A DNA stretch of 64,000 bases from Sphingomonas aerophila. GTDB lineage: Bacteria; Pseudomonadota; Alphaproteobacteria; Sphingomonadales; Sphingomonadaceae. Location: NCBI RefSeq assembly GCF_014199305.1, contig NZ_JACIJK010000010.1, forward strand, positions 140,811 to 204,810, written 5' to 3'. The notes beneath the pieces are model-generated. The model was not told the DNA's origin. It made no database searches and saw only the letters and a program-made list of their open reading frames with translations. Shown here piece by piece: positions 31,756 through 40,091 of this stretch (positions within the stretch are counted from its first letter, which is position 1; every line of letters starts with the position of its first letter). A program made the translations under genes and the position numbers.

Positions 31756-32766
31756 TCAGGTGCTGGGCGTGCCAGGTGCTGTCGTACCCGGAGCGCCGGC
31801 AGCGCTGCCCGCCGGATCGGTGGCCGATCCGCCGGTGGTCGCCGGGGTCGGCTCGGCAGGCGCATCGGCGCGCGGGGTGCCGGCGGTCGGGCCGGTCGCG
31901 CCTTCACCCGCCAGCGCGGACTTGGGCAGCGCGCCGGGGCTGCCGGGAGCCACGATCTGCGCGCCCGGCGTCACGGCCGCGATTTGCTGAACGGGATGTT
32001 CCTTCATCAGGCGATACGCGCGCGAATACCATTCGGTACCGGGGTAATTGGCGCCGAGCACCGCCGCGGCGCGCTCTGCTTCCGGCCGAACGCCAAGGTT
32101 CAAATAGGCTTCGGTCAGCCGCATCAGCGCTTCGGCCGTGTGGCTGGTGGTCTGGTAGTCGTCGATCACCCGGCGGAAGCGCAAGGAGGCGGCGAGCCAC
32201 TGGCCCCGCGTTTCGTAGAAACGGCCGATCTCCATCTCCTTGCCCGCGAGATGGTCGTTGACCAGGTCGATCTTGAGCCGGGCATCAGACGCATAGCGGG
32301 TGTTGGGATAACGGCGGTTGAGCTCACCCAGTGCGTCCAGCGCCTGGCGCGTGATCTTCTGGTCGCGGGTGATGTCCTGGATCTGCTCGTAATAGCCAAG
32401 AGCGACCAGGTAATAGGCATAGGCGGCGTCGCGGTTGCCGGGGTGCACCGTCAGGAAGCGCTGTGCGGACTGGATCGAGTTGGTGTAGTCGCGATCGAGA
32501 TAATAGCTGAACGCGCTCATCAGCTGGGCACGGCGGGCCCACACCGAATAGGGATGCTGGCGCTCCACCTCGTCGAACAGGATCGCCGCTTCCTTGTAGC
32601 GACTCTGATCCAGGCGGCGCTTCGCCAGCGAATACAACGTCCCGACGTCGCGCGCGACATAGGGCGTGTCACCGCGGTTGGTCCGATTGCGAGCGCAGCC
32701 GGCAATCGGAAGGGCAAGGGCGGCGAGAAGCGCAAGGGTAATCGCGCGGGACGGGACGGTACGCAT
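31756..32766 (-). CDS. bamD: Outer membrane assembly lipoprotein BamD
   Basis: A 336-residue lipoprotein of the Bam complex that folds beta-barrels into the outer membrane. The signal sequence ends in a lipobox with Cys24 (PIAGC). Five TPR-like repeats follow: LAKRRLDQSRYKEAAILFDEV, QRFLTVHPGNRDAAYAYYLV, LGELNRRYPNTRYASDA and others. Beyond about residue 265 there is a 70-residue tail rich in Ala, Pro, Gly and Thr, longer than in E. coli BamD (245 residues) and probably disordered. The start at 32766 was set by the signal peptide. Confidence 0.94.
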   Translation of the reverse strand: MRTVPSRAITLALLAALALPIAGCARNRTNRGDTPYVARDVGTLYSLAKRRLDQSRYKEAAILFDEVERQHPYSVWARRAQLMSAFSYYLDRDYTNSIQSAQRFLTVHPGNRDAAYAYYLVALGYYEQIQDITRDQKITRQALDALGELNRRYPNTRYASDARLKIDLVNDHLAGKEMEIGRFYETRGQWLAASLRFRRVIDDYQTTSHTAEALMRLTEAYLNLGVRPEAERAAAVLGANYPGTEWYSRAYRLMKEHPVQQIAAVTPGAQIVAPGSPGALPKSALAGEGATGPTAGTPRADAPAEPTPATTGGSATDPAGSAAGAPGTTAPGTPST

Positions 32767-32861
32767 CGCGTTGCCCTGTAGCAGGCGCAGGCAGGGGCGA
32801 AAAGAGCGGGATCGAGCATGCTGTCTTGCGCGTTGGGCGACCTGCAACATAGGGGGACCGC

Positions 32862-33683
32862 ATGCCGGCAACGAAGCTACACACCCATCGCGTCGAAAAG
32901 CCCTGGGGTCGGCGTACGTTGTTCCCGGGCTTCGAGGACGTGGCGCCAGGCGGGGAGCCGATCGGTGAGGTGTGGTTTCAGGAGCCGGGCGATCCGACGC
33001 CGGACCTGTTGATCAAATATCTGTTCACGGCCGAGAAGCTGTCGGTACAGGTCCACCCTGATGACGAGCAGGCGCACCAGCGCGGGCTGCCGCGCGGCAA
33101 GGATGAATGCTGGACAGTGCTGACCGCCGAGGCCGACTCGACGATCGCGCTCGGGCCCAAGGCGCCGATGACTGCCGACCAGCTGCGCGCGGACGCACAG
33201 GACGGGTCGATCGAGAACGACCTCGACTGGGTGCCGATCAAGGTTGACGATTTCTATTATTGCCCGTCCGGCACGATCCACGCGATTGGCGGCGGGCTGA
33301 CGGTGATCGAGATTCAGCAGAACTCCGAAACCACCTATCGCCTGTATGACTATGGTTCGGATCGTGAGCTGCACCTGAAGGACGGGGTCGATGTCGCGGA
33401 CCTCACCCCGTACCAGCCGGTCACCTCACCTGGCGAAGTGGAGCCGGGGCGTACCATCAAGGTAGAGGGGCCGAAATTCGTGCTGGAGCGCTGGTCCACG
33501 GGGCGCAGCGTCTCCCTGCCCGAGGGTACGACCGGGTGGCTGGTGCCGATCAAGGGGGCGGGCCAGGTCGCCGGGGTCGAGTGGAAAGCGGGCGAGTGCG
33601 TCACTGTCACCGGTTCTGAAACGATCGAGGCGGGGGAGGGTGCGGACCTGTTGTTCGCCTATCCCGGCACGCGACGCATCTGA
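32862..33683 (+). CDS. manA: Class I mannose-6-phosphate isomerase
   Basis: A 273-residue zinc-dependent cupin enzyme interconverting mannose-6-phosphate and fructose-6-phosphate. KPWGRRTLFPG is the N-terminal motif (PWG). QVHPDDEQAH supplies Gln and His zinc ligands, KDECW the Glu, and SGTIHAIGGGLTVIEIQQNSETTYRLYD holds the last His and the conserved downstream segment. It links mannose or GDP-mannose synthesis to the hexose-phosphate pool. The gene is divergent from bamD, sharing a 95-bp gap, and converges with a methyltransferase gene. Confidence 0.92.
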   Translation: MPATKLHTHRVEKPWGRRTLFPGFEDVAPGGEPIGEVWFQEPGDPTPDLLIKYLFTAEKLSVQVHPDDEQAHQRGLPRGKDECWTVLTAEADSTIALGPKAPMTADQLRADAQDGSIENDLDWVPIKVDDFYYCPSGTIHAIGGGLTVIEIQQNSETTYRLYDYGSDRELHLKDGVDVADLTPYQPVTSPGEVEPGRTIKVEGPKFVLERWSTGRSVSLPEGTTGWLVPIKGAGQVAGVEWKAGECVTVTGSETIEAGEGADLLFAYPGTRRI

Positions 33684-33720
33684 TTGGTTGACCCTTTGCG
33701 CCTCGGGCCTGCTCTGACAG

Positions 33721-34785
33721 TCAGAGGCGGGCTTCGAGGACCATGTTGAACGGGCCCTCCGTTGCTCGCCGGACCCGGCTGAAACCAGCCCCGGCGAGCA
33801 GGTTCTTGATGCGAGCCTCGCCCGCCTGCGCGCCGAGGGCGAGGCCAACTTCCTGGTCCAGCGACGTCGGGACGCAGATCATCGTCGACGCGTTGTAGTA
33901 AAGGCGGCTGATGGGGCCGAGATTGTCCTCCGGCCGATCTGCCGCAATCGGCTCCACGATCATCCAGCTTGCGTCCGGTTCGAGCAGGGTCGCGACATGG
34001 GCCGCACAGCCGGCGGGATCGCCCATGTCATGAAGGCAGTCAAACATGGTGACGAGGCCAAAGCCGGTTTCCTCGATAGCCTTGGCCTCGATGGTCTCGA
34101 AGCGAACCCGATCACGCAGGCCATGGGCGGCGGCATGCTCGTTCGCTTCGATGATTGAGGGGGCGTGGAAATCGAAACCGACAAACTGGCTGTTCGGATA
34201 GGCACGCGCCATGAGCAACGTCGAAAATCCGATGCCACACCCAATGTCGGCAACCTTGATGCCCGCCTCAAGCTTGGCAACGGCGCCATCGAGCGCCGGC
34301 AGCCAGGACTGCACGACGCTGTTGACATAGCCGGGCCGGAAGAACGCGCCCACCGCGCAGAACAGGCAGGCGCCGCTGTCACCCCAGCGAACGCCGTTGC
34401 CGGTGCGAAAGCCCGCTTCGACCTTGGGCCTTCCCTCGACCATAGCGGCGGCGAGATCAAAGGCGCCCGCGAGGTACACGGGACTGTCCTCGATCGCGAA
34501 GACCATCGCCTGTTCGGGCGTCAGCCGAAAGCGGCCCGTCGCGGGATCGAAGCTGATGTAGCCGTTGGCGGCCTGTGCCATCGCCCATTCACGAACATAG
34601 CGTTCCGCCAGCCCGCCCGCGCGTTCGGCCAGTTCGGCAGAGGTGGCTGGACCGCCCTCGTGGAGTGCGGTGAACAGGCCTAGCCGGAACCCGATCTGCG
34701 CGGTTGGCACACTCATCGCCCCGCCCAGGTCACCGAGCATCTTGCCTACGAAATTGTGCAGTGCTTCTCCGTCGACGTCGGCCAT
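33721..34785 (-). CDS. SAM-dependent methyltransferase with N-terminal winged helix
   Basis: A 354-residue class I methyltransferase. Residues 1-90 form a dimerisation/winged-helix region (LGLFTALHEGGPATSAELAERAG) as in Rv2258c- and O-methyltransferase-like proteins. The SAM site is KVADIGCGIGFSTLLMARAY, with Asp in FVGFDF as the ribose-binding acidic position, and FDCLHDMGDP is motif IV. Substrate unknown. An excellent RBS (GGAGGTGAG) precedes the ATG at 34785. The stop lies 37 bp from that of the convergent manA. Confidence 0.88.
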   Translation of the reverse strand: MADVDGEALHNFVGKMLGDLGGAMSVPTAQIGFRLGLFTALHEGGPATSAELAERAGGLAERYVREWAMAQAANGYISFDPATGRFRLTPEQAMVFAIEDSPVYLAGAFDLAAAMVEGRPKVEAGFRTGNGVRWGDSGACLFCAVGAFFRPGYVNSVVQSWLPALDGAVAKLEAGIKVADIGCGIGFSTLLMARAYPNSQFVGFDFHAPSIIEANEHAAAHGLRDRVRFETIEAKAIEETGFGLVTMFDCLHDMGDPAGCAAHVATLLEPDASWMIVEPIAADRPEDNLGPISRLYYNASTMICVPTSLDQEVGLALGAQAGEARIKNLLAGAGFSRVRRATEGPFNMVLEARL

Positions 34786-34820
34786 GCCTCACCTCCGGGT
34801 CGGGAGTGAGGATAGCACCA

Positions 34821-34839
34821 CCGGGCAGGCGATGCCCGG
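34821..34839. terminator. Hairpin downstream of the Mth938-domain gene/upstream of the methyltransferase
   Basis: CCGGGCA (34821-34827) and TGCCCGG (34833-34839) pair around a 5-base loop. It lies 14 bp past the stop of the minus-strand Mth938-domain gene (34853), where it could end the yajC-secDF transcript. There is no T-run, so the call is tentative. Confidence 0.5.
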
Positions 34840-34852
34840 CGAACTTCTCGGT

Positions 34853-35221
34853 TCAGGAAAGTGGGTAGAGCGCCGCCGCGATCACGCGGCCTTCGCTGCG
34901 CAACACGCCCCAGGCGCGCGCAGCCGCACGGCTGTCCATCACCTCCAACCCAATCCCTGCAGCATTCAGCGCTCGGGAAAAGGCAGCCGGCGGATGTGAC
35001 AGGTTCACGCCTGTCCCAAGCAGGATGAACTCGGGGCGGGCGTCGATAAGATGTTGAAGGTCGGCCGGGGCCAGCGCGGACAATGGCGGGGGAGACCAGG
35101 GCTGCGCGGCGTCAACCGTCATGGTCAACGCCGGCAGCACGGTTTCGCCGATGCGAAATCCCGCGCTCGACAGGCCGGTGACTACCGGCCCGGCAATCCC
35201 CTGGTCGCGATCCATCCGCAT
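34853..35221 (-). CDS. Mth938-like (DUF498) domain protein
   Basis: A 122-residue single-domain protein. The family core is visible: IAGPVVTGLSSAGFRIGETVL at the start, ADLQHLIDARPEFILLGTG in the middle and AAARAWGVLRSEGRVIAAAL at the end. The human relative NDUFAF3 assists complex I assembly; the bacterial function is not established. The start at 35221 is 8 bp after the secF stop, so it is the last gene of the yajC-secD-secF transcript, a recurring position for this family in alphaproteobacteria as far as I recall. ATG 35215 is an alternative start. Confidence 0.88.
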   Translation of the reverse strand: MRMDRDQGIAGPVVTGLSSAGFRIGETVLPALTMTVDAAQPWSPPPLSALAPADLQHLIDARPEFILLGTGVNLSHPPAAFSRALNAAGIGLEVMDSRAAARAWGVLRSEGRVIAAALYPLS

Positions 35222-35228
35222 CGCCGGA

Positions 35229-36224
35229 TCAACGCTCGCGCGGGGTGATGCGCTCGGCGCCCGCGATCTGGCTCTTGTCGACGCGAGTCTTGTCGTTCGT
35301 GCCCGGTCGCGCCCGGTCCGGCTCGGCGCGCAGGCCAAGCGTGATCAGCAGCGAGGACGACACGTAGATCGACGAATAGGTGCCGACCACGATGCCGAGG
35401 AACATGGCCGCCGTGAAGCCCCGCAGCACATGGCCGCCCAGCAACAGCAACGCCGCCAGCGCGAGCAGGATGGTGACGGAGGTCATCACCGTGCGGGGCA
35501 GCGTCTCGTTGACCGACAGGTTGATGATCTCGCGCATTTCCATCTTGCGATAGCGCCGCATGTTCTCGCGTATTCGGTCATCGATCACGATCTTGTCGTT
35601 GATGGAATAACCGATGATGGTCAGGAACGCGGCGATGATGTTCAGGTCCACCTCGAACCCGGATAGGGCGAAGAAGCCGAGTGTCATCAACATGTCGTGA
35701 ATGATGGCCACCACCGTGGATACGCCGAACTGCCATTCGAACCGCACGATGGCGAACAGGCCGATGCCGACCACCGCGAAGAACACGGCCATGCCGCCCT
35801 TCCACTTCAGCTCGTCCGACACCTTGCCGCCCACCGTCGCGTAGCGGGAGAAGGTCGCGCCGGGGAAGCGCTGCGCCAGCGCCGCTTCCACCTTGCGCAC
35901 GACGGCGTTGGTCGCGCCCTCGTCGGCACCCTGCTGGATCGGCAGGCGGATCGACAGCGTGTTGGCCGAACCGACCTGCTGGATGGCGGCATCGCCGACG
36001 CCAAGCCGGTCCACCGTGGCGCGTACCGCCTCAACCGGCGGGGGGGAGGTGAAGCTTTCCTCGATCATCAGGCCGCCAGTGAAGTCGACACCCATATTGA
36101 GGCCGCGGATACCCACCAGCGCGATGGCGATCAGCGACAGGGCGAGCGTCAGCCCGAATGCAATACCGCGCAGACGCACGAAATCGATGTTGGTGTGGTC
36201 GGGGACGATCTTGAGCAGTTTCAT
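35229..36224 (-). CDS. secF: Protein translocase subunit SecF
   Basis: A 331-residue inner-membrane protein with six membrane helices. With SecD it uses the proton-motive force to pull exported proteins from the SecYEG channel on the periplasmic side. GVDFTGGLMIEESF follows helix 1 (the conserved DFTGG), the periplasmic P1-like domain follows, and GYSINDKIVIDDRIREN is the conserved helix-4/loop motif. The last ~30 residues (RAEPDRARPGTNDKTRVDKSQ) form a charged cytoplasmic tail. It is 117 bp downstream of secD, a gap that holds a palindromic repeat. Confidence 0.96.
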   Translation of the reverse strand: MKLLKIVPDHTNIDFVRLRGIAFGLTLALSLIAIALVGIRGLNMGVDFTGGLMIEESFTSPPPVEAVRATVDRLGVGDAAIQQVGSANTLSIRLPIQQGADEGATNAVVRKVEAALAQRFPGATFSRYATVGGKVSDELKWKGGMAVFFAVVGIGLFAIVRFEWQFGVSTVVAIIHDMLMTLGFFALSGFEVDLNIIAAFLTIIGYSINDKIVIDDRIRENMRRYRKMEMREIINLSVNETLPRTVMTSVTILLALAALLLLGGHVLRGFTAAMFLGIVVGTYSSIYVSSSLLITLGLRAEPDRARPGTNDKTRVDKSQIAGAERITPRER

Positions 36225-36238
36225 CGGACTATCTCGTC

Positions 36239-36259
36239 ACCCCGGCGCGATGCCGGGGT
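36239..36259. repeat. Palindromic element in the secD-secF gap
   Basis: ACCCCGGC (36239-36246) and GCCGGGGT (36252-36259) pair around GCGAT, preceded by TCGTC. The sequence resembles the short dispersed palindromes (CACCCCGG...CCGGGGT) I associate with sphingomonad and other alphaproteobacterial intergenic regions. Only one copy is visible here, so its dispersed nature cannot be shown from this window. Confidence 0.5.
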
Positions 36260-36341
36260 ACAGGGCCAAACAACGCGCCAGCATCCGCCCTGGATGCCAG
36301 AGCAAGCCCGGCAAAACCGTAGGGGCGGATCGGCGGCCTCG

Positions 36342-37934
36342 TCATATGTGGATCGTCTGGGGCCGTGCCCGGCGGATCCACAGCGCAACCAGCATGCGGG
36401 TAAAGGTCACCGCGGTGAACACGGACGACAGGATGCCGATCAGCAACACCACCGCGAAACCCTTCACTGGGCCGGAACCCAGCACCAGCATGATGATGCC
36501 AGAGATGCCGTGGGTCACGTTGGCCTCGAAGATGGTGCGGCTCGCTTCCTTGTAGCCGAGCTCCACCGCTTGAACGACGCTGCGACCGCGTCGACGCTCC
36601 TCACGAATGCGCTCATTGATCAGCACGTTGGCGTCCACCGCGGTGCCGATGGTCAGCACGAAACCGGCGATACCGGGCAGCGTCAGCGACGAACCGAGCA
36701 CCGCCATCACCGTCAGGATGACCAGCACGTTGATCACCACCGCAAGGTTCGCATAGGCGCCAAAGCGGCCATAGGTCAGGAACATGAACGCGACGACCAG
36801 CAGCACCGCAACCGTGCAGGCCAGCACACCCGCATGGATCGAATCGACGCCAAGATCGGGACCGACGGTCGACTCCTCGATCACCTTCAAATTGACCGGA
36901 AGCTTGCCCGAGCGGAGCGCGATCGCGAGCTCGTTGGCCGACTCGGTGGTGAAGTTACCTTCGATATAGCCCGAGCCACCCAGGATCGGCGTGTTGATGC
37001 GGGGCGCCGAGACCACGGCGTTGTCGAGGATGATCGCGAACAGCTTGCCCGTGTTCTCCTGCGTCACGCGGGCAAAGCGCTTGCCGCCTTGCGTGTCGAA
37101 GGTGAAATTGACGATTGGCGCGTTGGATTGCGGGTCATTGGCCTGGCGGGCGTCGGTCAGCTGATCGCCGCTCACGATGGCAGAGCGCTTAACGGCGATA
37201 CGGCCGCCCGGGTAACCGGGATAGGCGAGAACCTGGCTACCTGCTGGCGCAATGCCGCGTGCGACGTCGGCCGGGTTGGCGTTGTCGTCGACCAGCTTGA
37301 ATTCCAGCTTGGCGGTCTTGCCGAGCAGGTCCTTCAGTTGCTGCGGATTCTGCAGGCCGGGCACCTGCACCAGGATGCGGCTGGCGCCCTGGCGCACGAT
37401 GGTCGGCTCACGCGTGCCGAGTTCGTCGATACGACGGCGCACGACCTCCGTCGCGTCGCCCATCGCCTGGTCGATCGCCTGGTTCAGGCCTGCCTCGGTC
37501 TGGCGGACGACGAAGCGGCTCGAGTCGACGACCTGGATGTCCCATTGGCGCTGGCCGGTCAGCCCCGCACCGCCACCGGTGATGCCGAGCAGCTTTTCGC
37601 GTGCGGCATCAACCTGCGACGGGTCGCGCAGCATGAAGGTCAGCTGGCCGCCGCGCGCCGAAATGTCACCAATCGCGATTCGCGGGGTGGCCCGACGCAT
37701 CTCGGTCTGCACCTGGTCGCGCATCGCCTCCAGGCGGCTGTTCGCCAGGTCGGCCGTGTCCGCTTCCAGCAGCAGGTAGCTGCCGCCGGCCAGGTCGAGG
37801 CCCAGGTTGATCTTGGGCAGATGGGGCAGGCGGTTGGTGTAGCGCTCGGGCAAGAAGCTCGGGAAGGCGAGCAGGCACAGGACCGCCAGGACCGTGACGA
37901 TCGAGGCAACCTTCCAGCGTGGAAAATCGAGCAT
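36342..37934 (-). CDS. secD: Protein translocase subunit SecD
   Basis: A 530-residue inner-membrane protein partnering SecF. Helix 1 (residues ~5-27) leads to LPKINLGLDLAGGSYLLLEAD, the conserved D1 motif; the large periplasmic P1 domain follows (to about residue 330), then five helices with GTAVDANVLINERIREE, the conserved aspartate-containing proton-path segment. Size is normal for alphaproteobacteria and shorter than E. coli (615). It starts 4 bp after the yajC stop. Confidence 0.97.
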   Translation of the reverse strand: MLDFPRWKVASIVTVLAVLCLLAFPSFLPERYTNRLPHLPKINLGLDLAGGSYLLLEADTADLANSRLEAMRDQVQTEMRRATPRIAIGDISARGGQLTFMLRDPSQVDAAREKLLGITGGGAGLTGQRQWDIQVVDSSRFVVRQTEAGLNQAIDQAMGDATEVVRRRIDELGTREPTIVRQGASRILVQVPGLQNPQQLKDLLGKTAKLEFKLVDDNANPADVARGIAPAGSQVLAYPGYPGGRIAVKRSAIVSGDQLTDARQANDPQSNAPIVNFTFDTQGGKRFARVTQENTGKLFAIILDNAVVSAPRINTPILGGSGYIEGNFTTESANELAIALRSGKLPVNLKVIEESTVGPDLGVDSIHAGVLACTVAVLLVVAFMFLTYGRFGAYANLAVVINVLVILTVMAVLGSSLTLPGIAGFVLTIGTAVDANVLINERIREERRRGRSVVQAVELGYKEASRTIFEANVTHGISGIIMLVLGSGPVKGFAVVLLIGILSSVFTAVTFTRMLVALWIRRARPQTIHI

Positions 37935-37938
37935 GTTC

Positions 37939-38277
37939 TTAGTCGTTTGCCGGCTTGGCGTTGGGGTTGGTCACCTCCGCCAGCGTGGTCTTGACGACCC
38001 GGACACGGACGTTGGGGGCGATCTCCACCTCCACATGCGCGTCCTCGACCCGGGTTACCCGGCCAACGATGCCGCCGGCGGTTACCACGGCGTCACCTTT
38101 CTTCACGGCATTGATGGTCGACTGGAATTCCTTCTGCCGCTTTGCCTGAGGGCGAAGAACCAGGAAGTAGAAGGCGACAAAAACCAGTGCGAGCGGCGCA
38201 AACATGCCGATCAGGCCACCGGCCCCTGCGCTGGCGGCCGCGCCTGTGGTCTGTGCGTAAGCAGGAGAAATGAGCAT
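37939..38277 (-). CDS. yajC: Preprotein translocase subunit YajC
   Basis: A 112-residue small membrane protein of the SecDF-YajC complex. One membrane helix (about 24-42: MFAPLALVFVAFYFLVLRPQ) ends in the LRPQxKRxK motif, followed by a cytoplasmic domain with VKKGDAVVTAGGIVGRVTRVED. The N-terminus is alanine-rich. First gene of yajC-secD-secF; the promoter should lie in the 186 bp between it and tRNA-Pro. Confidence 0.96.
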   Translation of the reverse strand: MLISPAYAQTTGAAASAGAGGLIGMFAPLALVFVAFYFLVLRPQAKRQKEFQSTINAVKKGDAVVTAGGIVGRVTRVEDAHVEVEIAPNVRVRVVKTTLAEVTNPNAKPAND

Positions 38278-38463
38278 CGGACCCGTGGATGGCTGGAAAA
38301 AATGCGGGGGGACAGGCCCGGCCGCGAACGCCGCGCGCTAGCATTGCCCGCGCCCCCGCGCAACCGAGCCACGGTCGCGATGGCTTGCATCGGTCGGCCG
38401 AGCCGCGTAGAGGCGCCCCCCTCGGGATCGCGAGCAAGTCATCTTGCGGGGCGGTCCCTCGGT

Positions 38464-38540
38464 CGGGGCGTAGCGCAGCCTGGTAGCGCATCACACTGGG
38501 GGTGTGGGGGTCGCAGGTTCGAATCCTGTCGCCCCGACCA
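38464..38540 (+). tRNA. tRNA-Pro (anticodon GGG)
   Basis: A complete 77-base cloverleaf with encoded CCA. Acceptor CGGGGCG pairs with CGCCCCG; D-arm GCGC/GCGC; anticodon stem TCACA/TGTGG with loop CTGGGGG giving anticodon GGG; T-arm ACAGG-type stem GCAGG/CCTGT with TTCGAAT loop; discriminator A then CCA. It reads the CCC and CCT proline codons. No terminator T-run is obvious downstream. Confidence 0.97.
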
Positions 38541-38780
38541 AATTAATCAGCTGTTTGAGGGTCCCAGCGGCGACGCTTGATGGGATCGCCGGGGTGAGCG
38601 GCAGAGTTGCCAGCGACTCGCCCCAGGCGCGACTTGCACTCACTCCGCGGTCCAGACCTTCACGCGATCCCTACATCAGGTCAGGCATCCATCCCGGCAG
38701 AGCGGCTGTCGGCCACCCCGAGGACTAGCGCCGAGGTTCAATTCCAGGGCCGTCGCGCTTCTTGGGCCCCTCCGCCGCGA
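38541..38780. other. Gene-free spacer after tRNA-Pro
   Basis: These 240 bp between the tRNA and the Old Yellow Enzyme stop contain no convincing gene, no strong hairpin and no copy of the tRNA 3' end that I can find. Short open frames here have no RBS and arginine-rich translations typical of non-coding GC-rich DNA. Confidence 0.6.
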
Positions 38781-39887
38781 TCAGCGCGCCCGCAGTAATT
38801 CTTTGAAACGTCTCGGTTGCGAGCGCAGATATTGGTTCGGTGCGGCGACCTGCGCGCCGAGTTCGGCGGCCGCGTGCCAGGGCCAGCGCGGGTCGTACAG
38901 GATAGCGCGGGCCAGCGCGATCAGGTCGGCATCCCCGTTGGTGAGGATGGCTTCGGCATGCTCGGGTTCGGAAATCAGGCCAACGGCAACCACTGGCATT
39001 GAGCACGCCTGCTTCACTGCCCTGGCAAGCGGCACCTGATAGCCGGGGCCGACCGCAATCTCCTGGCGCGAATCAAGGCCGCCGCTGGATACGTGGATGG
39101 CGGAACAGCCGCGCTCCTCCAGTGCCCTGGCGAAGGCGATCGTCTGCTCGATATCCCATCCGTCTTCGACCCAGTCCGTGCCGGAAACTCGCACGGTCAC
39201 CGGCTTGTCCGACGGGAATGCGTGCCGGACGGCGTCGAAGACGGCGAGCGGGAAGCGCATCCGGTTCTCGACACTGCCGCCATATTGATCATCGCGCCGG
39301 TTGGAGAGCGGCGACAGGAACTGGTGCAACAGATAGCCGTGTGCGCCGTGGATCTGCACGGCATCCAGCCCGAGCCGGGCTGCGCGGCGAGTCGCGGACG
39401 CAAACGCCGCGATCACTCGGTCCAGCGCAGCGATGTCCATCCCGGTGGGAGCATGGTCGGTGGCGGTGAACGGTAAATCGGACGGGGCGAAGGTCTGCCA
39501 GCCGTTCTCCGCATCGGGCGCGATCTGCTTGCCGCCACGCCATGGAAGGTCGGTTGATGCCTTCCGTCCGGCGTGGCTGAGCTGGATCGCGATCGGCATG
39601 TCGGAATGGTCCCGCACCCGTTCCACCACGCGCGCCATCGCCGCTTCGCTTTCATCGTCGTACAGCCCGACATCACCAAAGGTGATGCGACCTTCCGGCA
39701 CGACAGCGGTGGCTTCGATTATCAGCAGTCCGGCGCCGGACAATGCCAAATGGCCCAGATGAATGAGGTGCCAGTCCGTCATGCAGCCGTCGACCGCAGA
39801 GTATTGGCACATCGGCGCGATGACGATCCGATTGGCCAGCGACAGCTTGTCGATGGCGAACGGTTGAAAAAGCTTCGGACCGGACAT
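38781..39887 (-). CDS. NADH:flavin oxidoreductase (Old Yellow Enzyme, YqjM/NamA-type)
   Basis: A 368-residue FMN-dependent TIM-barrel ene-reductase that reduces activated C=C bonds. The N-terminus PMCQYSAVDG has Cys27 and Tyr29, matching the flavin-tuning Cys and active-site Tyr of the YqjM subclass; HLIHLGHLALSGAGL follows. The substrate-binding His pair is in QIHGAHGYLLHQFLSP, FMN phosphate is bound by LTNGDADLIALARAILYDP, and DPRWPWHAA is the conserved ending. Likely role is detoxification of enones, which is an inference from the family. It has CAGGAAA upstream and no coupled neighbour. Confidence 0.93.
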   Translation of the reverse strand: MSGPKLFQPFAIDKLSLANRIVIAPMCQYSAVDGCMTDWHLIHLGHLALSGAGLLIIEATAVVPEGRITFGDVGLYDDESEAAMARVVERVRDHSDMPIAIQLSHAGRKASTDLPWRGGKQIAPDAENGWQTFAPSDLPFTATDHAPTGMDIAALDRVIAAFASATRRAARLGLDAVQIHGAHGYLLHQFLSPLSNRRDDQYGGSVENRMRFPLAVFDAVRHAFPSDKPVTVRVSGTDWVEDGWDIEQTIAFARALEERGCSAIHVSSGGLDSRQEIAVGPGYQVPLARAVKQACSMPVVAVGLISEPEHAEAILTNGDADLIALARAILYDPRWPWHAAAELGAQVAAPNQYLRSQPRRFKELLRAR

Positions 39888-40091
39888 CTGGGATTTCCTG
39901 ATTCATCTGAAGGGGGGCCACGCCGCGGTAACTCGCCCGCAAGTCGACCCGTTCCGGCGGACGTTGATCCGGGCATGGCTGTCCCGACGAGGCCGCCGGG
40001 TGAGAAAGCAAATTCGAATCAGCTGAATGAGAGGCAGGCATGGGTAGCTCACGTTAACCAACGGCCAACCCGTCAGCCCTAGACGACATGT

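Noticed and set aside
35697..37994. 765-codon open frame antisense across secD and secF
   Set aside because: It crosses two well-supported genes and their gap; the product is His/Asp/Arg-rich with no recognisable domain.
38541..38780. Integration-site remnant downstream of tRNA-Pro
   Set aside because: No repeat of the tRNA 3' end and no integrase or IS sequence were found there, unlike the tRNA-Thr region.
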